From assembly GCF_021130785.1 (NCBI RefSeq), contig NC_060214.1:4987001-5051000 (forward strand): a stretch of DNA of 64,000 nucleotides. The letters run 5' to 3'. A program made the translations under genes and the position numbers. Below are positions 44,358 to 57,779 of this stretch, piece by piece. Under the pieces are notes generated by a model. It did no database searches. It saw nothing but the letters and a program-made list of their open reading frames with translations, and was not told where the DNA came from. The DNA comes from Homalodisca vitripennis. Its lineage: Eukaryota > Arthropoda > Insecta > Hemiptera > Cicadellidae. How positions within the stretch are numbered: position 1 is the first letter of the stretch; the number at the start of each line of letters is the position of its first letter.

Positions 44358-47300
44358 TCTGTATATATATCAAAGAAAGTCGTGTTAGTTACACTATTTA
44401 TAAGTCAAGAACGGCTGAACCGATTTGGCTGAAAATTGGTAGCCAGGTAGCTAAGAACTGGGAGAAGGACATAGGATACGTTTTATCCCGTTCCCGATTC
44501 AGAATTCCGCCCCACAGGTCTCTAAAAGTTACAGAAAGTTACAGAAAGTTGTGAAGTGAAAGAGCCTGTTCAAATGTAATCAGCTGTTCTTTGTAAAAAT
44601 ATATAATGCGTCAAAAGAAATATATTTATATAATTTAATTACCATTTTTAAATTTCTTTACATTTATAGTTTGAAAGCATAGAGTAAGTGTTTCTGCAAT
44701 TACTGTAAGCATAGACTTTACTATCCAGATAAATACAATTAAAATTTTACGTAAAAATTCACCTTTAACTGCAATATTTATGTAGTACTAGCTGACTTAG
44801 TTTCACTTACTCTTGGCCATGTCGCTACCTTTCTTAACATATTTATATATGTACTTCATCGATTTGACAGAGTTACAAAATTCCACATTGATGTTAGTTT
44901 CAAAAGTTTTTGGACAATATTGGCGAGTACGACACAATCCAACGATTGTCTACATCAAAAATTTTGTCATTTTATCTTCACAATTACAGATTGCCGACGA
45001 TTACAACGGGTAACCATCATTTTTCCGAGATGGTTTTCAGCAATCAATGCTTTAGAGTATCGCTTAGAACACTTGCCGTCGACCACACAGGGTGAGTTCT
45101 TGTTGAAAACTCCGCAGGTCCAGTGGTGAAGTGGTTTTCATCGGAAATCTCGGTGAAATTATGAAATCAATGTCTTCTGGCCTTAATTTATCAACTAACC
45201 AAACTAATATGTGCGCATATGGCAGACCACGCTTTTTGCCACTCAACAGAGTACATCCAACAACGTACTTTGGCCCTACACACGATGGTTTATAATGAAA
45301 TTCATTAAAGATTTTAATTTTTGCTTAAACACTCTGCCAGTGATGTCATGCTATCAACTGGTGTTTGGCCGTTTTACAATTCTTTCTTAATTTCCATCCA
45401 TTGTGGGTTACAGGTGAAGATGTAATAAAATAGGTCTGGACGGTCATAATTTTCTAACATACGACATCGCATCTTGCGCGTATTCGTGCATGTGCCGCGG
45501 GCTGCCAATGTAAATGGCCGGCAAAATTGTCATTTCCCCCTCATTTTCTGCATTTGCATCGGCATTAATAGCATCACGAAGATGAATGTACTCTTCAGAT
45601 CGAAGCTGCTGTTGGTTTAGACGGATCGGTCTAATCGGTCAATCGTTCGGTCTCAATTTTGACATACATGTCAACTGCAAACTGATGAAAAAGCCGTTGA
45701 CACATCAAAATGTGATTTACTTCACCTTCAGGGATCATGAATCTGTATGAATAAAAATGCATAGCACTGACTTTTTTGTTGGTTTCAGCACCTGGAATCA
45801 GAAATGATAAACAATGACATTTTTGCATACATTAAATACAACACATTTATTGTCAAATTATCATCCATTATCATATCGGACAAAAGACAATCAATAGAGG
45901 TAAAAATAAGGTAATCAATTTAAAGCTTTCTGGTAAACTATATTTTTTTCTTTTTTGTGGTGCATAAATATATAAAGATATACTTTAACCATGTGTAACA
46001 AAAATCTTCGACGTAAAATATTGGGTGCTGTCAGGCCCAAACACGACAGTACTTTATTTTGCCAGCAATAAACACATATCTTCTATCGTGATCAATGTCT
46101 CATTATAAATTTCCGCATTAATTAGTAGTGTAGGATTCGAAGTTTAACATCGCAACACGATGTAGCGCATCCACAGACATTTCATCCCTATATTTCATCC
46201 ACAAATCCTCGGATTCGAAGGGAAACATGTGCATATTATAATCGCAAACAATGTTCGAATCTGATGTGGTGATGAAGATATGATGGAATCCTTGAGCATA
46301 TTATCCCAATGTAAATCATCCTCGAGTAACTGTAATAGTTGACACGCCTCACGGTAAGTAGCACACAGATGTTCATCAACTGTTCTCAATCGTTGAAACG
46401 ATGTCGGACCACGAAACATTCACCAATAACAATCTAAGATAATAACATTCAGCGTTATTTGGAAGTACTGTATTTGTCGGCACTATAATCGATTTCAGTT
46501 TCCAGGTTCACAGGAGCATTGCGTTTACGGAATCGGTCAATTTCCTTTTCCCGGGCTCGCTGCTGTTGTGATCGATGTGCCCGAACTCGTTGCATTCTTT
46601 GCCTATCCGATTCTGATTTACTGTAGAACGCAATGTGCCATACAATACGACTGTTATCATTATCAGTCTCTTGCTGGTCGTCAGTGCGATTAGCACGTAA
46701 GGTAGCTCGCCGCACATTCGATCTACTTCGACGACTATGTTAGGTCGTTTTCCTTATCGGCATTGTAATCAGTATCTAATATTAATATTTTCTTGCACTA
46801 ATAAGTTAACCTATAGGCTAAAGGCGACAGCTGTTTTACCCCAAATTGCATGCAGTAGTAAGTAAACATATGATACTGAGACACTTCGTCATTTGTATTT
46901 GTTACAGCTGTTTAACTAATTATGGATACATGAACATCAATCAAACGTTTGACAGGTAAGAACAGTTTGCATGGGAAAATCAAATTGTCGTTTTTTAGTA
47001 TTTTCCTTGCAATTTTGTTATATTTTCTCATCTTTTAAACCTTCCATGGACTTCCACACATTTCAAGACCAAAATTAGCCAAATCGGTTCAGCCGTTCTC
47101 GAGTTTTAGCGAGACTAACGAACGGAAATTCATTTTTTATTTATATAGATTAAAACCATGCTCGTGCTTGATCAGAAGAGCAATGCAGATATCAAAATTA
47201 CTATCTTACGTTGGTTAAAAATATAAAGAATGTTATAAAACCAATCTTTAGTGGTCTTTATTTGACAGAAGTATGGTTCTCAGAACTCCGTGCGTACATA

Positions 47301-47945
47301 TTATTCGATTGAGACAACAAAGCAAGCTCATTCACGGCATCGGAGATATAACTAATTCGATACAGAAGTGATACACGCGCAAAGCCTAAAATAAAAACCA
47401 TACTCAATTACGCTTTAACATCTGAAGCTCATAATCATTAGACTGAAATAATATGTACCTAAAATATGCATATTTTCGTTTCAAAATTGTGTTGAGTGCC
47501 ATCATTTATTACATCGTATGTGTGCTAATGAATTCGACTTTTTGACTCCTGTCCACGCTGGGCTCATATAGTTCAATTGCATACAAAAATCATAGAATAT
47601 TGGAGAAAAATTCCTGTCATTTCACAGGTGCATATTGAGAATGTTTTAACATTTAAATCTTAAATAGATCATTTATGTCAGAAGGGTAATAAAGACGTTC
47701 AAAAGAAATATGCCTCCTATGTCCACATTTTCTTGTAGGAAATCGCGTGCGAAGCCGTGGGTAACTGGATATCTGGTCGTAATTGGCATTTTATTAATAA
47801 AAATCAAGAGTTTTCGTTATATAATACTATGAATTTATTGACGAACTAGCTGTTACCGCGGCTAATCGCGCCACAATTGCTTTTACCAAATAATATAAGG
47901 ACTTCGGTTCTAAAGATTGCGTGCGAAGCCGCGGGTAACAGCTAG
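44358..47945 (+). mobile_element. Outer Helitron, + orientation, interrupted
   Basis: A Helitron-type 5' end starts with TC at 44358 after a host A and runs TCTGTATATATATC, then AAGTCGTGTTAGTTACACTA, then AAGAACGGCTGAACCGATTT. A matching type of 3' end lies at 47914-47945: GCGTGCGAAGCCGCGGGTAA then CAGCTAG followed by T, with the CCGCGG palindrome just before CTAG|T as the family requires. Another decayed end (GCGTGCGAAGCCGTGGGTAA near 47747) and an opposite-facing one (ACTAGCTGTTACCGCGGCTA at 47846) are close by, so the true right boundary could be different. Most of the interior is the oppositely oriented inner element. Confidence 0.5.
44788..47149 (-). mobile_element. Inner Helitron, minus orientation, with decayed RepHel coding pieces
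   Basis: On the minus strand it begins TCTATATAAATAAAAAATGA at 47149 after a host A, runs through GAGAACGGCTGAACCGATTT, and ends AGTCAGCTAG followed by T at 44787. Coding pieces of a rolling-circle replicase-helicase are visible: an Arg-rich N-terminus (46740-46455, RRATLRANRTDDQQ), a pre-helicase piece GPTSFQRLRTVDEHLCATYR..LLEDDLHW..SSPHQIRTLFAII (46410-46215), a Helitron N-terminal domain piece FYSYRFMIPEG..MCQRLFHQFAVDMYVKIE (45760-45650), and a Rep piece KRGLPYAHILVWLVDKL (45237-45187). These are out of the usual order, because the pre-helicase piece precedes the Rep pieces. The two-His Rep motif and helicase Walker motifs are not seen. The copy is rearranged and inactive. Confidence 0.75.
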
Positions 47946-50900
47946 TCCTATAATAAAACAAGACTTCCAGGACATTACTTAAGTCAAGAACATCTAATGT
48001 AATAGATTACAACTGAACTACAACACAATTAAAAAAGATCGGCTTGGTAATACAAAATAAAATGATGAGACTGTTTGAAATTCCACATTTTATTTTATAG
48101 ATATAATTTTTTTGTAAATGAAAAGGAGCACTTTGTTGGAATGATCACTAAAAGTATCTATACAAATTTAATTAACTGTTTTTCAACACTAGTTTCAATT
48201 AAAATACTGTTTTCAATCTTTTTTGTATTTGTATTGTTTGATTTTTTACTAATGATTTTTACTATACATTGTACGGTACATTGTTAAGTTTTATTTCTTC
48301 AGAGAAACTGCTAAATAAAAGGCCTTCGTGGTCAGACACGGACATTGGAAAGAATGAATAAGTAAGAATAACAAATGTGCCTATACCATGTCTCCTCTGA
48401 CGGATCTGAGGTTGTTGTTGCCTGTAATTCGAGTAGTTTGGCTGAAACTGTAACCAAAAAGTATCCATTGGAGTCTTTGTTATAACTATTAGGATAATAT
48501 GATAATCTCCAAACTACAAAATAGATTTAGCTTTCGTCGATTTATATTTTTTAAACTTAATTTATTATTACGATAGATATTTACCGATCGATAACACGTA
48601 TTAATTTCTTCCTCAACCATGTCAGATATTCCACAACTATTATGCCACCATATTAGAACAAACTGTAATGTTGTTGAATAATTACACAAAACAAACAAAA
48701 TAGCAAATTTCTTAGTACAATTAAAACAAATATATAACAATGCTCATAATTTCCGAGAATTTTTTCAGTAATTATGTGTGGGAGACGAAAGCTATAGACA
48801 GCATATTGTGTCAGAGCCGGATACTTAAGGTCTTCTATAGCATGTTGCACCAGTAAATGACCCATTATCTCAAATGTGACGAGGGTGCAATAAATCAACA
48901 CGCCCTCGCAGCTCGGTTCCAGCCGTAAGCCTGCTAGGCTCAAGGATGTCCTCACCGAATTTATATCTGAAGATTACACTCCAGAAATGAGATTGTTTTA
49001 TTACAGTGTCTATTTTATTGCTAATAAAAACTAATCTATCGGAACTGTTTTTAAAATTTCATATATAAAGTTAAAAGTGTTTTAAATATTTACATACATT
49101 ACGAACTTCTAAACAAAAATTATATAAATTGTTAATATAATGTAATTTATCCTTCGAGTAAACTTTATTCCGATGTATATAAGTAGAGCAAAATAATGAA
49201 TCAAACATACAAATTTCTTGCAAAATATGACTAGAGAATATTATGAACTTTTTAAAATTTGCTGGTTACTTTAAAATGACAAAACTACTTGTTGACGCTT
49301 TCAATGGAGGGATTTTTACAATTAAGTACACATAACTAAAAACACTATTAAAATGATAAAAAATATCCATCTTTAAAACTGTACAGAAATCTGCTAGATG
49401 CGAGGGTAATATAAAAATAACACAGAGCTAAGGCAGTTTCCGGGTAGCCTTACAGCTGACTGACAGTCAACATATCTCACAGGTAGATAACGATGGAACG
49501 TTCTCTATCAAACTTGGATCGTTCCATTTCACTCTTGACATCGTACTCAATTAACTACGTGTAATAGAAAAAAGGTGGGTTAATTATAGAAATATTTTCA
49601 AACTAATTACACGTAACATTGTTTTACAACTTCTCAAAGTTGTGAGGAAGAGGGCCTAGATAGGAGAATATCTATGTCGTTATTAACGTATCATGTTTAC
49701 CTTTTTACTTAGTAATATAACCTTCTCCATTTAACCCTGTAAAACGTTGAATAAATTTAAAAATTACATTTTTATGTTTGATCGGCAGGTTTAGTGACAC
49801 ACGTTTTCTTGTCTAGTACCGTGCGGGCTGGAAGTGTTTTGAGCATTTTGTCACCCAAGTTCCTTTTTTAGAACTTCTTAACGTTCTCGAACCAGATAAA
49901 ACTCTCTCTCAGTACAAGTCATGCATGACGTTCAGTCTCATTTCGTGAACTCTATTGCTTTAAATCGGGTTAATGGGTTACCTTCAAATACGGTTTTAGT
50001 GGCTTTCGAGTTTTGCTAAGGAATAAAAATTAACACAACAAGATTGTATAAAAGTGTGCATTTAATTGAATATCTAGATTAAGCAACAGCCTTACATAAT
50101 TTCATATAGGTCAGTCCATCGCTAAAAATATTTGCTTAAGTGATGATTTTAGTTGTTGCTCTAAGTTGCCTATTTTGTCTAACGTTTTATAAATTGTTAT
50201 TATTTTATTCGTTTCTTTATTTCCTTGTTACAACCCCCTACGCAATTACCAACATCAAATTATCCAAATAATTCTTGTATATCTACATCTACTTAAAAAG
50301 TTTAAAATTCCAGAACTAACATGTTGGTAAGTTAAACAGAAGGCAGGAATAAATGACAGCAACATACATAATTGTACCAGACGTAGTGTGAATAACCAAG
50401 ATGTCGTGTGTGGCTACAACATTGAAATTGAGGATGTCTTGAGATGGTAGTGAAAAGTAAAAATTTGATTCTACAGTATATGATAACACACGATGCATTA
50501 GCGAACTCATAATTTATTTTCACTCAACAATCCCATTAATAACATTTACCATGTATTCTAAATTAATGAGAAAGATGAAAATATTATATAATAATTCGTA
50601 ACATGGAAAATATAACTAATTCACAGTTTAGAAGTTATATTGTTTTGTAATCATATATTATATATGTAACTACACGGATGTTCCACCCTAAACTGCACGG
50701 GAAAGAACTGTTGCATCTTACAAATACAATACAATCTAAATTTGGTACGTCCGAAAATGTAGTCAAAATACTGTATGCAACATCTACTAACAATTACATA
50801 CGGCTTCAGATGTAATATCCTAATAAATAAGGAAGAAGGCCATAGGTGAAATAAGTGATGGCCACTCAAATATATTCCAAAAACATGATAAATGCTAGAT

Positions 50901-51940
50901 TAATTACTAGGATTTAAGTTTAAAGAGTAGTGCTTCCGTGCCTATGATACTATGATATAACTCAAATATCTGTGACAATTTAACGATGATAGTAAAACTA
51001 GAACAATTGAAGTCCAGAGTTGATTCCTCTACCCAAGGCGTCAGTAGGTTTCTTAGTAAAAACATTTTATAATGTAATATGATTGAGCCCTATAATAATT
51101 TGAAACGGAAATAGGTATATATGAAATACAACTTATTTTAATGTTCATGCAAGATCTTAACAAAATTGTGTATAGCTTAAGTGTAAAAAAGAAACATCCA
51201 AAACCACGTAATAATTACGACTAGTTTAATTATTCATTGAACAAATATGACTGAATAAAAAACACACTATATTTGAAACATGAAAAATGTACATACAAGT
51301 ACTTTTCAACTTAAATGCAAGTTGATGGGTTGAAAAACTGATTTCAAGGAAACATTATGATTGTTGTAAGTTAAACATTTTTAAGCAAAACCCAGTTTTG
51401 GTTATGATTCATGTTAATACAGTTTTAGTGAACAATTTAAAAAATTGACGAACAGCCATAGGTTAATGATGAGAATATGTTTCAAGCCACTTCATTTAAG
51501 ATGATAGGCTAACAAGAAGAGCTTCATACACGTAAGTAATTAAATAACAGTATTATACCAACAATTGCAAGTTTTCTGACTGAAAACTGTTTTACGCTAC
51601 CAACAGGATTGTTATTTGTTGTAGGTAAACTGGCTATGGAGAGGATGAGATTCAACTGGCATCAAACCATCTTCTAGGTGGTGCATATGCATGGTCCAAC
51701 TACCCCTATAAGTGAAGATCAATAGCAATGTCAATTTAACCAGTATCATATATTACATTTTTAGTCTAGACAAGTAAGAAAAGAACATTGTTTCCTTTAT
51801 TGATATATCAACATTTTTCATAGGACTACACACAATACCATATATATTTGTATAAGAAAAAGTACCAGAAAATGGGAAGCGAGATGCATTGTATTGATTA
51901 GTAAGTAATATGTAATGTTTTAACATTACTTATGTGAAGT
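47946..51940. other. AT-rich intergenic DNA, nothing recognised
   Basis: About 4 kb without a supported gene. Short frames (60-100 codons) on either strand have low-complexity AT-driven composition. A slightly GC-richer block is at 48880-48950. No tandem array noticed. Confidence 0.4.
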
Positions 51941-51949
51941 AAGACTGAA

Positions 51950-52990
51950 AAGAGTGTTTTTATTTAAAAATATTCTACACATATTATGAATTTAATCTTT
52001 ACTTTAAAGCACTGATATAAAAGGCTAAAGAGATAAATAAAACTGTAATTGGAAGCAATATGACATATTGTAATATATTTGGCCCAGAAAATAAAATTAA
52101 TATAATTCAATTCTTCGACATTTGAAATTAATTTTATATTGATTTGTAATCACTACCTGAAACTGACTGAAAATACTGATGTGAGAAGTATTACTTATTA
52201 TAAATTAAGTTTAGACAAATACAGGTAAGAAGACTAATAGTGACTATTTTTAAAATTATGTAAATATCTTAATATTGCGATTTCTGGGTACGACTGCATA
52301 ATGTACATGAAAATAGTCCAAGAGAAGATTGAACTGAAATGTGATGATGTATGTTTAGTTGATATGAGTAAGAAACATTTAATTAAAAAACGGTACAAAC
52401 ATTTGTTGTAAATTTATGATTTATTTTTAAAAACTATGTGAATCTGGCCAGTGAAAAAATATGAAATGATAAAGTGAGCATTATAACTTAATATAATTTG
52501 TTTTAGACAAATATGTTTAGTGTTGACTTATAAAACTTCTACCTATTTTGTAAAGGTAGTTTACGATCGTATAACGTACAAGAAAATAATGACCAAAGAG
52601 ACTATGAATCGTACTGTAAATGTGAGCAACATCATATTTTATTTTCGTTTCAGAGAAGTCAGATAATTATAGTCTATAATTCTTCAACATTTGAAGTTTA
52701 TTTAATGAATATTTGTACTCACTAACTCAAACTGAGTTGTAACGTAAAATGAAATGCTGAAATGAGCATTATGACTATTATAATTTTAATTTAGACAAAT
52801 AACTTAAAAATATAGAAAAAGTTTTTACCTTTTAAAACTTCTACCAATTTTGTAAAGTCAGTTTACGATGGTATAACGTAGAAGAAAATGACCAAAGAGA
52901 CGACGTACTGTAAATGAGTGTATCATCTCATATTGTATTTTTGTTCCTAATAATTTTATACTTTTTTACTAATTATAAACATGAGTATGT
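51950..52990. repeat. Degenerate tandem repeat of about 290 bp, roughly 3.5 units
   Basis: TTTAGACAAAT occurs at about 52210, 52502 and 52791. Between these, CTTCTACC.ATTTTGTAAAG, AGTTTACGAT.GTATAACGTA, GAAAAT.ATGACCAAAGAGAC and ATTCTTC.ACATTTGAA recur in the same order. Divergence between units is high, so it is an old array. Confidence 0.75.
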
Positions 52991-53032
52991 ACTTATAGGG
53001 GGAGATGGCGAGGGGAGGAAAAGGTGGAGAGG

Positions 53033-53034
<2 letters not shown>

Positions 53035-53099
<65 letters not shown>
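53035..53099. repeat. (GA)n microsatellite
   Basis: About 32 GA units preceded by a purine-rich stretch from 53000. Confidence 0.97.
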
Positions 53100-53103
<4 letters not shown>

Positions 53104-53289
53104 AGGATGAGTTTTAAGACTCGTGGACTCGTGATAAGCTATTAGTTACCATACGTTGACTCACTGTCAATAACGCATTACATACTGGACTTGCTTACCA
53201 CGCCTCTGTTTATTGTGGGAGTCATATTTATTGTATTGCAATTTGTTATCAATGATGAACCCTAAAAATTGTTTCATTTATACTGTACC

Positions 53290-53760
53290 AAATTTGCTTT
53301 TTTATTTTCAAGTATCAAACAGAAGTTCTGTGGAACCACTGAAAGAATGTGGTTTTTTAATTCTATTCAAAATTTATTTCTGTCAAGCCAGTTGTCAACA
53401 ATGAAAAGGTAGTAGGAGAGAACTCTATTATCAAGAGGGATGTTTATATCATCATCAGAGCTACCAAGCAGCACTGGAGTATACAGGATCAAATTGGTGT
53501 TCCTGCTACACACACAAATGCTATTAATATAGTTGATGGACCTTTTTGGCTCTCCACACTCATTCTCGAGTATGTCTTATTTTGAAACTCCACCTTGAAC
53601 AAACTGACTCCTGGATAAGACTAGATTGAAAAAGGTCAGATTGAACCTGCGAAAGAGCAACGCCTCCATAACTCTCTGGTTTAGTGCACAGAATTTCATG
53701 GCCCACCCAATCAAACGAAAAGTCATATCCCGAGTTAAGTTCAGGTATTCCTGTACAATG
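53290..53760 (-). mobile_element. Non-LTR retrotransposon reverse-transcriptase remnant
   Basis: On the minus strand, FSFDWVGHEILCTK then PESYGGVALSQVQS (about 53725-53650) corresponds to the RT block SFD.VdHeiLl.KLesYGi.Gval. After a frameshift LSRSQFVQGGVSK follows (about 53615-53580). Further down, SSDDDINI (about 53460-53440) and DNWLDRNKFLIE.KTTFFQ (about 53400-53345) resemble the DDI and WF..NkL..N..KT motifs. Several frameshifts and stops make it a dead, internally compressed copy. Reading is by eye and individual blocks are degenerate. Confidence 0.65.
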
Positions 53761-54690
53761 AGTAATAAATTAATTTAAAGAATGAAAATATTACTGCTTT
53801 TTTTTTAAAAAAAGAGTAAAATAAATCAAATATATTTACAAGTTATTCAAGTTAAAACTTACAATGCAAGCCAGAATAAGTAAAGTATTGGAAGTAAAAA
53901 TTTAGAATTCAGTTCAGTAAAAAATAACAAAAAAGACCTGTATAAATGAGAAGCGATCCAGATAAACTTTGAATAATCTCTTTATTAGCGTTTTATTCTA
54001 TGCGCCTGCGATTCAATGAAGGCAACAAGCAATGTTGTGAGGACACAGAAGTGTATCGTAAGTATTGAAGGCTATTTATCAGCGCGTTCGAGTTGATTTA
54101 AGCAACCCAACCTGGCATGATGTCTACACGTAAACAAGTTATTTTATTTTAATGGCTCAAAATAAACAGTATAAGAATAAACTGAAATTAAACAGAATTC
54201 TTCATCGTTTTAGATGTTAATTTATCTACTATAAGAATAACAGTTTTATAAAGTTACTTCGTTTCTCAAACCTTATTGTGGATGGTTATTCTTTGATACT
54301 AATGTGGAAACTATACATCGTCATCCTCTTTACTATTAAAAATATTTTAGATGACGTACTTGAATTACGTATCCATCCGTTATTAAAGTGGATTTGGTTT
54401 TGGTCTAAGAACGAGGTAGAACATTGATTCAATATTCGAACAATCTTAACGTTATTCATGCATTCTTCTTTTCAATGTTCACTCCTAATGCTTATATCCG
54501 ATACTGACTATAATATAAATATGATTAATAATGAAATAGGATTTGAGACAGACTTAAAATGACTGATTCGATTTGATTTACCCAACGATCTGTTAAAAAA
54601 TATATTAATATTTACCATTCATTTCCAACTATACATACTATTTAATATTCAATGTTTTGTATTACATAATACATAGTTGTGAGCCATCAT
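53761..54690. other. AT-rich DNA, nothing recognised
   Basis: No supported gene or repeat. Confidence 0.35.
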
Positions 54691-54697
54691 AAAAAGT

Positions 54698-54734
54698 TAT
54701 ATATATATATATATATATATATAAATATATACAA

Positions 54735-54765
<31 letters not shown>

Positions 54766-54791
54766 AATATATATATATATATATATATATC
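54698..54791. repeat. (TA)n microsatellite, interrupted
   Basis: Three TA runs separated by short CA/AA interruptions. Confidence 0.95.
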
Positions 54792-56920
54792 CTTTGCTCA
54801 GGAAAGAAGTAACAATTGAAACAATAAATTACTGTGAACAATTAATTCATAAGTTTTCCATAACATAAAAATTTACAGGTATGGCACAATACCCATACCT
54901 TAGCTCCTCATCTAAAATACTTTTAGTAAGTGGAGTTTAATCTCAGCGTCTCTACCTCACTGAGCAATAACAGTATTAATATTTATAATACACATTAGTT
55001 ATATACTTATAAATATTAGTTATACGGAATGAGATTGTTGTGTCCCAAACATTGATATACTGTTTTTAGTTATCGAAACTTAGCTAATCATTGTTGGTTA
55101 TTAAATACTTTAACATGATTTAAGAAGTAGTTTCTCATAACGTATTGAATTTTCTCCAGAGGAACTTAGTTTAAAATGGATATTTTGTGTGATGAAATGT
55201 GATTTCTGTCTAACATTTTTAAGGAACAACATTCCGTGTGTAATTTTGTTTGCTTTATTGTTTAAAATACATACATTTGTTAATAATTAATAGCTAACTT
55301 TGATATATTAATATACGTAAAGTAATAAAGTAAACTTCTGGATTATTATGTTTAATCATTTATATTGATGTAAAGTAAAATGTGCAGTTAAAGAGTGGCC
55401 ATTACATTTTTAAGAGTATTGAGCTAATTTTAATCTCATTAGTATTATGAGTTGACTTCTAACCACACTCAAGTTTGACGAGTTGGAATAATAATAGGAT
55501 GATCGTTACTAATAATAATAATAAGATACTTGCATTAGGTCTAAAATAAAATGCTTTACAATCATTTTACGAATACAAATATGCTAGAATATGACACAGA
55601 TAACATAACAGTTTATAGCTATGAGCTTATCACACAAGTATAGTATTAAATCTTCTCTCATAAGGCCATTGTTACATTTTAAAAAATTATGGTTGCCTGT
55701 AAAGTCGGTTTTACGGGCGAAGATTTTACGTGACAACGTCTTTTTCTCGGTAGAATATTTATTGATATGAATATTATTAAATTGCACAATAGGAACAAGG
55801 AATTGAATGAAAATAAGAATTGCACAAATTTTAACTATAGAAATATATTTTGTTTACTAAAACATTGTACATAATTTGAAATTAATTAAAATTTGTTATT
55901 GTAAATGGTAAAGTTGAATAAAACATTTACTAAAATTGGAATTTGAAATTCTTGCTAAACACAGTTAAATTCTAACTTCGCGCGTGGTGATTGGTCGGTT
56001 TAGTTCGTTTGTTTGGTCGCACTGTTATGACAGGTTAGAGGTTATAATTTGTTATTTTAAATGTTTGACTAGCAATACGCGCTGTTTCTTCTCAATCGAC
56101 TGAATTACGATTGATTGCAGAGTGATTTAAACTAATAATTTACTTAACACTATCAACATATTTGTCAATAGTATGACATAACCTATAAACTCAGTTTCTC
56201 AACTTTTGTGTCAATCTAACAATTAATCAATCAATCATAGTTTACGATAATGAAATATCAGTGTACAATTATTTACCTTTATTGTTGTAGTTGTTGTAAA
56301 TGACGAATCTAAGCACTCCACATTTTCACGAATAAACATAGTTATCTGCTTTATCCCGTGCGGCGGACCCACAGTTATCTGCTTTATCCCGTGCGGATCC
56401 CGTGCGGCGGACCCACTGGACGGGCATCGTAACGTTACCGGGCGTTACACTTTTTCATGAGTGACTCCGAGCCGCAACCTAATTTAAGACGTTGTCACGT
56501 CAAAATAAGTTAGTCTCAATATGTAGGACTCAAGATATTGCCCAAAAATAAGCATTATGTGAGAATGAAATATGTGCTCCCTCACGCTGATTTTCTAGTT
56601 GGAACAAATCAACTAGCTATCTCATGGAATAATAGGAATATTTTAAAATATTTCAAACGTAAACTTACGATTTAAGATGATGTTATACGGATTTAGAATG
56701 CTCCTAGACAACTTATAAATACATTTTTTATGGCATAATGCCTACTGGAGTCTATTGGGAGATTCATTGGAAATTTCTGTCATATATCTTTTTGTTCCAC
56801 ATCCATATGGAGGAAGGTTTAAATTAACCGAGTTAAAATTAAACTTAAATATCATTCAAATCAACAAATATCATTTGTTCTTTAATCAATATAAAAGCTT
56901 TCGGATTCAATGACAGGAAT
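54792..56920. other. AT-rich DNA with one small duplication
   Basis: GTTATCTGCTTTATCCCGTG then CGG is directly repeated at 56340 and 56375, followed by a third partial TCCCGTGCGGCGGACCCAC copy at 56398. Otherwise nothing is recognised. Confidence 0.45.
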
Positions 56921-56924
56921 ATAG

Positions 56925-57757
56925 GCTACGGGAAGTGCGGTTTGAGAGTGTGAGAGGAGAATTCTAGAGATATAAGTACATCATGATTACCGGTAATATT
57001 GAAAGGGAAGGTCAATAAAACAATCTAGTGAGGAAGATAGACTACTGCAAGTGCGGTTTGCGATTGTGAGGAGAGAATTCTAGAGGCAGAACTACATTAT
57101 GATTACCGGTAATATTGAGAGGGAAGTTCAGTAAAACAATCTGATGAGGAAGATACACCACTGGAAGTGCGGTTTGAGAGTGTGAGAGAGAAGAATTCTA
57201 AAGATATAAGTACATCATGATTACCGGTAATATTGAAAGGGAAGGTCAATAAAACAATCTAGTGAGGAAGATAGACTACTGCAAGTGCGGTTTGCGATTG
57301 TGAGGGCAGAACTACATTATGATTACCGGTAATATTGAGAGGGAAGTTCAGTAAAACCAACTAGTGAGGAAGATAGACGGTTTGAGAGTGTGAGGGGAGA
57401 ATTCTATAGGCAGAACTACATTATGATTACCGGTAATATTGAGAGGGAAGTTCAGTAAAACAATCTGATGAGGAAGATAGACTACTGGAAGTGCGGTTTG
57501 AGAGTGTGAGAGGAGAATTCTAGAGATATAAGTACATCATGATTACCGGTAATATTGAAAGGGAAGGTCAATAAAACAATCTAGTGAGGAAGATAGACTA
57601 CTGCAAGTGCGGTTTGCGATTGTGAGGGGATACATCTAGAGGCACAACTACATTATGATTACCGGTAATATTGAGAGGGAAGTTCAGTAAAACAATCTGA
57701 TGAGGAAGATAGACTACTGGAAGTGCGGTTTGAGATTGTGAGGGGAGAATTTTAGAG
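56925..57757. repeat. Tandem array of about 116 bp, seven to eight units of two alternating types
   Basis: Each unit has AAGTGCGGTTTG, then GAATTCTAGAG, then ATGATTACCGGTAATATTGA, then TAAAACAATCT. GATTACCGGTAATATT falls at about 56985, 57101, 57219, 57321, 57426, 57541 and 57657. One type has GATATAAGTACATC and AAAGGGAAGGTCAA; the other has GGCAGAACTACATT and GAGAGGGAAGTTCAG. They mostly alternate. Units near 57300-57420 carry short deletions. Confidence 0.95.
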
Positions 57758-57779
57758 GCAGGGAAAAGGCAGTATTATT

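Noticed and set aside
45631..45828. Separate small host gene on the minus strand
   Set aside because: The frame matches a Helitron N-terminal domain piece and belongs to the inner mobile element.
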